From Bradyrhizobium manausense (lineage in GTDB: Bacteria > Pseudomonadota > Alphaproteobacteria > Rhizobiales > Xanthobacteraceae): a stretch of DNA of 64,000 bases. The DNA is taken from assembly GCF_018130615.1 (NCBI RefSeq), contig NZ_JAFCKB010000020.1:1-64000 (forward strand). Direction: 5' to 3'. Below are positions 63,727-64,000 of the stretch, in pieces. The notes below the pieces were generated by a model, which was not told where the DNA came from, made no database searches, and saw only the letters and a program-made list of their open reading frames with translations. Position 1 is the stretch's first letter; each line of letters starts with the position of its first letter. Position numbers and translations under genes: made by a program.

Positions 63727-64000
63727 CCTTTGCGGCGCGCTTGGATGGAGCTGACGCGGCCTTCCGCGGCGCCGCTTTGCGTCCCGCGGTCTTCGCCGGC
63801 ATCGTTCCGACAAAGTCGAGCCCGCGCTTGACCCATGTCTTCAGCGCAGCATCGCCCTGGTAGCCTTCCGGTGCGACGCGCACGAAGCCGGTCATGATGC
63901 GCCCGCGCATTTCCATCGGGCTCGTGTGCGGCTCCTGCAGCATGTGCGCGTGTGCCGCTGGGCCGACGCGGATCAGCATTCCGCCGCGACCGCTGACGGT
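63680..64000 (-). CDS. TfoX N-terminal-domain-like protein (partial, 5' end outside window)
   Basis: The minus-strand frame stays open to the right edge (codons VSGRGGMLIRVGP). Residues MLIRVGPAAHAHMLQEPHTSPMEMRGRIMTGFVRVAPEGYQGDAALKTWVKRGLDFV match the C-terminal part of a TfoX/Sxy N-terminal domain, which often stands alone. A Lys/Arg/Ala/Pro-rich tail of about 45 residues follows, ending GQTGPRR. Such proteins are small and of unclear role in alphaproteobacteria. The tail overlaps the GFA gene end by 47 bp, antisense. Confidence 0.72.
   Translation of the reverse strand, partial: TVSGRGGMLIRVGPAAHAHMLQEPHTSPMEMRGRIMTGFVRVAPEGYQGDAALKTWVKRGLDFVGTMPAKTAGRKAAPRKAASAPSKRAAKAKAPPRGRGQTGPRR

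Overview
The window looks like a chromosomal segment of an alphaproteobacterium of the Bradyrhizobium / Nitrobacteraceae type. The evidence is very high GC coding sequence, palindromic GC-rich intergenic repeats of the kind common in those genomes, a ROSE-like thermometer ahead of an Hsp20 gene, a CpdR-type receiver next to an N-formylglutamate amidohydrolase, and an sRNA of the alphaproteobacterial suhB/mmgR type. No phage, plasmid, transposase or CRISPR array is seen. Most of it is ordinary core and accessory metabolism in short operons on both strands.

Layout. 0-2.3 kb: an HxlR regulator divergent from a carboxymuconolactone-decarboxylase-like gene with paired palindromic operators, then kdsD. 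2.4-12 kb: an outer-membrane barrel protein, the gltB-gltD glutamate synthase pair with a candidate sigma-54 promoter, and a Pro/Ala-rich secreted protein. 12-24 kb: two alpha/beta hydrolases, hsp20, a membrane-anchored di-haem cytochrome of RoxA/MauG flavour, a cyclase-TolB-TPR protein, LysE and TauE exporters, a LysR regulator, an orphan Bug receptor and hisN. 24-27 kb: a small RNA, N-formylglutamate amidohydrolase, cpdR and tRNA-Val(GAC). 28-35 kb: an ATC-hydrolase-like pair, a Nudix enzyme, then ubiX-ubiD divergent from ubiT-ubiU-ubiV, which together form an oxygen-independent ubiquinone module. 35-47 kb: an enolase-superfamily enzyme, a haem-c sensor cyclase, a Liv-type binding protein, a hydrolase that has lost its serine, a PAS chemoreceptor, an AraC regulator, a sedolisin protease and a histone-like duplicated protein. 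47-54 kb: a CreBC-like two-component system with a DUF4173 membrane protein, a GH3 enzyme and a dihydropyrimidinase. 54-59 kb: a TetR-controlled PspA / YiaA / GNAT-like / polytopic membrane protein module. 59-64 kb: SDR, aldehyde dehydrogenase, old yellow enzyme, GFA protein and a partial TfoX-like gene.

The most interesting candidates are (i) the TetR-PspA-YiaA-acetyltransferase-membrane protein cluster with three operators, which looks like an envelope-stress unit without the classical pspF/B/C genes; (ii) the ubiTUV-ubiXD cluster with a possible FNR/FixK box; (iii) the sRNA with a complete promoter-hairpin-terminator architecture; and (iv) the haem-c-bearing membrane cyclase. Two dispersed repeat families each have two clearly related copies in the window.

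Functions are assigned by reading protein motifs by eye; no database search was possible. Starts were chosen from ribosome-binding sites, signal peptides and overlaps, and differ from the longest open frame for many genes.
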